A stretch of DNA of 64,000 bases from Limnoperna fortunei (taxonomy: Eukaryota > Mollusca > Bivalvia > Mytilida > Modiolidae). Each line of letters opens with the position of its first letter. The first letter of the stretch is position 1. Location: contig OX104123.1 in the NCBI GenBank assembly GCA_944474755.1, forward strand, positions 61,497,898-61,561,897, read 5' to 3'. The translations under genes and the position numbers were made by a program. The notes under the pieces are model-generated. The model saw only the letters and a list, made by a program, of their open reading frames with translations. It was not told where the DNA came from and did no database searches. Positions 62,075-64,000 of this stretch are shown here, piece by piece.

Positions 62075-63286
62075 TCACGTGATATATCGTCCATACAACA
62101 CCCCCCCCCCCTTTCCCGTTTTTAAAAAAAAAACGAAGGACACTTGTTGAACATTCACTGAACATCTATGGAATGTACTTGATCCATGAATAATTTCACT
62201 ATATAATTCGATGATTTTCTTTCCACTCACACAAATATGGAAACGGGGACCGGCAACTCCGGGTGTCACACACAGGCAGCCTAAAGAAAAAAAATTCTGA
62301 GAATCTCGTATCTGAGTCGTATCTACACAATTACATATTCCCATCACGGAATAATTTAGCTCTTCACATAAGCCCACAAAAGCCCTGAGTTTAGCTATGG
62401 CATCAACTTGGGATTTTTCAATAATCAAGAAATCATCCAAAATATGGACCATTGCAGTGACGCCCAATTTGTGTTTTGCAACCCATTCTAATGCAGTGCT
62501 AAAAGCTTCAAAAATTTTGCAGCTAGTTCTACAACCCATTGGGAGACAGCGATCATAATAATATTTTCCTTCCCATTTAACACCCAATAAATTATAATCA
62601 TCTGGATGAACGGGCAGGACACGAAAAGCAGATCTAACATCGGTCTTTGCTAAAAATACTTCATAATTGGAATTACAAAGTTTTTTAATCTCGAATATGG
62701 CATCATTAATACCTGCAAATTGAACAGTAGCGGCTTCATCCGAAATACCAGCATTAACCGAATTTGATTTCTTGTCTGGGTATGACAGGTTATGAATTAG
62801 ACGCCATGAACCAGGCTCCTTCTTCGGTACTAAACCTAAAGGGGATATCATTAATGGGTCTAATGGTATATTATCAAACGGCCCTTTTATTCTTTTTAAA
62901 ATTACCTCTTTCTTAATTTTTTCTGACACAATAGCAGGGTTGTCTAAGGCTGATTTTAAATTATAACTGTCATTTTGATACCTTTGACCCTCATGTTCTA
63001 AGTGAAAACCATATTTTAAACCACTTATCAAATATGTAGATTTTTCTAAATCATATCCTTTTAGGTAATTTTCCAAACGTTCAACATTTATAGGAGTAGG
63101 TAGATCATGGTTTAGATTTGTTTGAGACTGTGCTTCTGTTTGGTGGATCTTGTGACTCTGGACTTTTTGTAATGTTACTGGTTTGTCTGTTCTCAGGTCT
63201 AGTTTGGTTTTGTTTAATGCAAAGGGACATGGGATGTGCTCTGTAGCAAATGTAGCAGAGATGCAAGTAGCCACAGTTTCCATCAC
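62075..63286 (-). pseudogene. DIRS-type reverse transcriptase
   Basis: The open frame of about 400 codons has NVERLENYLKGYDLEKSTYL before the RT, then SPLGLVPKKEPGSWRLIHNL, FLAKTDVRSAFRVLPVHPDD, the polymerase box HILDDFLI and a following helix. SXLGXVXKK and CLPMGCRTSCKIFE with the LDDF box are hallmarks of DIRS/Ngaro reverse transcriptases. It overlaps the Cys/His region of gag in another frame, as DIRS ORFs often do. Expected RNase H sequence is missing, and residues beyond about 320 look unlike the family, so the gene is incomplete. Confidence 0.75.
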
Positions 63287-63401
63287 AAGATCGCCCTTCG
63301 TTGTATCTGTGGCAGGTTTTACGAGGGGCGTTGGCTGGAAAGGGTTTAGCAGATTGTGGAAAACGTACGAAGTTACCTATTTTGGCAGATTTTTTAGACA
63401 C
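63105..63401 (-). pseudogene. DIRS gag, Cys/His nucleic acid-binding part
   Basis: The frame contains CHRYNEGRSCDGNCGYLHLC followed by YICYRAHPMSLC, a CCCH-like finger plus knuckle (C-x-RYN-x-G-x-C, YLH-x-C-x-x-C) typical of DIRS gag proteins. It continues the gag region at 63465-63788 with a small gap and frame change near 63440, and overlaps the reverse transcriptase ORF. Confidence 0.65.
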
Positions 63402-63464
63402 ATTCCCTAAGTTAAAGTTTGAATTTACATTCTTATTTTGATTTCTACTGAGAGCCCTGGTGTG

Positions 63465-64000
63465 TTATAATTGATCAACACAGTTCCAAGAAAGTGCACC
63501 ATCATTTTGCATATTTTGTCTGAAATTTATATCATCAAAATACCAGTCACCACCATCCTTATAAATCTGACGAATAAGATCAGCATATATTGCTAAATCT
63601 TCTGCTAAAGTAGGATGATTAGGACTACCTCTTCTCAAAACTGATGCAAAAATTGCAAAAGCATCTGTCCAGTTTTCTATATTCACAAACTTTCTTTTCT
63701 TGCCCGAGGCTAATCCCACCTTTTGATTATGCACTTCAAAATGAAAGCCCAATTCAGAAGGCCTATGATTAACTAAAATGTCTGACATTTCAACAAACTC
63801 TGTTTAAAATTTTTTCTTGTAATTTGACATTAATTTTAGTGTACAAAGGTCTCCCTACTGGAGTATATGATGCAGTACCATAATTAGAATTGTTAATCAT
63901 TGTACCAGTGGCAAATTCTTGTGCTGGAATTCTGATAATATCGTCAGAATTGTTATTAGGAATCTGTATACCTGATGTAATGTCATCTGTGTTAAAGATG
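63465..64000 (-). pseudogene. DIRS gag, N-terminal and middle part
   Basis: From the right edge the frame reads SDDIIRIPAQEFATGTMINN and GRPLYTKINVKLQEKI, then after a one-base shift in a T-run near 63808, EMSDILVNHRPSELGFHFEV, NIENWTDAFAIFASVLRRGS and ALSWNCVDQL. The W-x(2)-AF-x(2)-F segment, followed by HP and Y-x(3)-I, and a late F-R-x(n)-SW motif, match DIRS/Ngaro gag proteins. The start lies outside the window. Confidence 0.65.

Larger units (their letters stand above)
62120..64000 (-). mobile_element. DIRS-type (tyrosine-recombinase class) retroelement, partial
   Basis: On the minus strand a gag-like region (64000-63465), a Cys/His motif (about 63330-63230) and a DIRS-type reverse transcriptase (63286-62330) follow in order. 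The 5' end lies beyond the right edge. RNase H, methyltransferase-like and tyrosine recombinase domains are not visible; the coding sequence degrades after about 62330 and ends at a poly-C tract near 62100. It is a decayed or truncated copy. Confidence 0.75.

Noticed and set aside
63183..63410. Plus-strand 75-codon frame
   Set aside because: Antisense shadow of the DIRS gag Cys/His region.
1..64000. tRNA, rRNA or other structured RNA genes
   Set aside because: No cloverleaf with A/B boxes or conserved rRNA segment could be recognised by eye; a covariance-model scan would be decisive.

Overview
The window looks like a repeat-rich, AT-rich piece of an invertebrate nuclear genome, most likely a bivalve mollusc. 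The evidence is spliced genes with GT-AG exon borders, RNase H-bearing LINEs whose 3' end is a GGACGTTAAAC motif followed by CAAT repeats, a SINE-like family sharing that tail, and Tc1, DIRS-like and Gypsy-type remnants. I see no prokaryotic operons, CRISPR arrays or rRNA/tRNA genes. Exons were called by eye from splice consensus, reading frame and similarity between copies; no transcripts or database searches were available.

Layout. 0-8.6 kb: a gag remnant, several LINE fragments, one SINE-like copy, and relics of small unknown genes. 8.6-13.3 kb: a 5'-truncated LINE. 14.5-18.3 kb: a head-to-head pair of unrecognised genes, called family A and family B here. 19-20.6 kb: a second, different LINE. 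21.7-22.9 kb: a 640-base tandem duplication. 24.5-31.4 kb: decayed family A pieces and a 1.66-kb duplicated block holding a tail exon and a small opposing ORF (family C). 31.6-32.65 kb: family B DNA polymerase fragments on opposite strands. 32.7-40.8 kb: two more B/A head-to-head arrangements, including the best preserved family A gene, a Tc1 transposon in its last exon, and a family C ORF beyond. 41-44.6 kb: two LINE ends, a fourth family A copy and a transposase-like pseudogene. 45.6-57.5 kb: an OB-fold gene split by a full-length 6.1-kb LINE (15-bp target duplication) and by a second transposase-like copy that carries another LINE in an intron. 58-64 kb: a PC4-like pseudogene, a complete SINE-like element with target duplications, a THAP-domain pseudogene and a DIRS-type retroelement running off the right edge.

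The most interesting content is the A/B/C arrangement. Family A encodes small type I membrane proteins: signal peptide, one Cys-containing domain with a C-x(3)-G-x-G-x-[YF] core, a Ser/Thr-rich stalk, then two or three competing last exons that each supply a membrane anchor and a different cytoplasmic tail. Family B, divergently placed, encodes short proteins with a possible PC4-like fold, a basic patch or KEN motif and an acidic-hydrophobic C-terminus. Family C lies tail-to-tail with the family A tail exons. Several copies are pseudogenes. This resembles a lineage-specific, rapidly evolving receptor cluster; the function is unknown and any immune or allorecognition role is inference.
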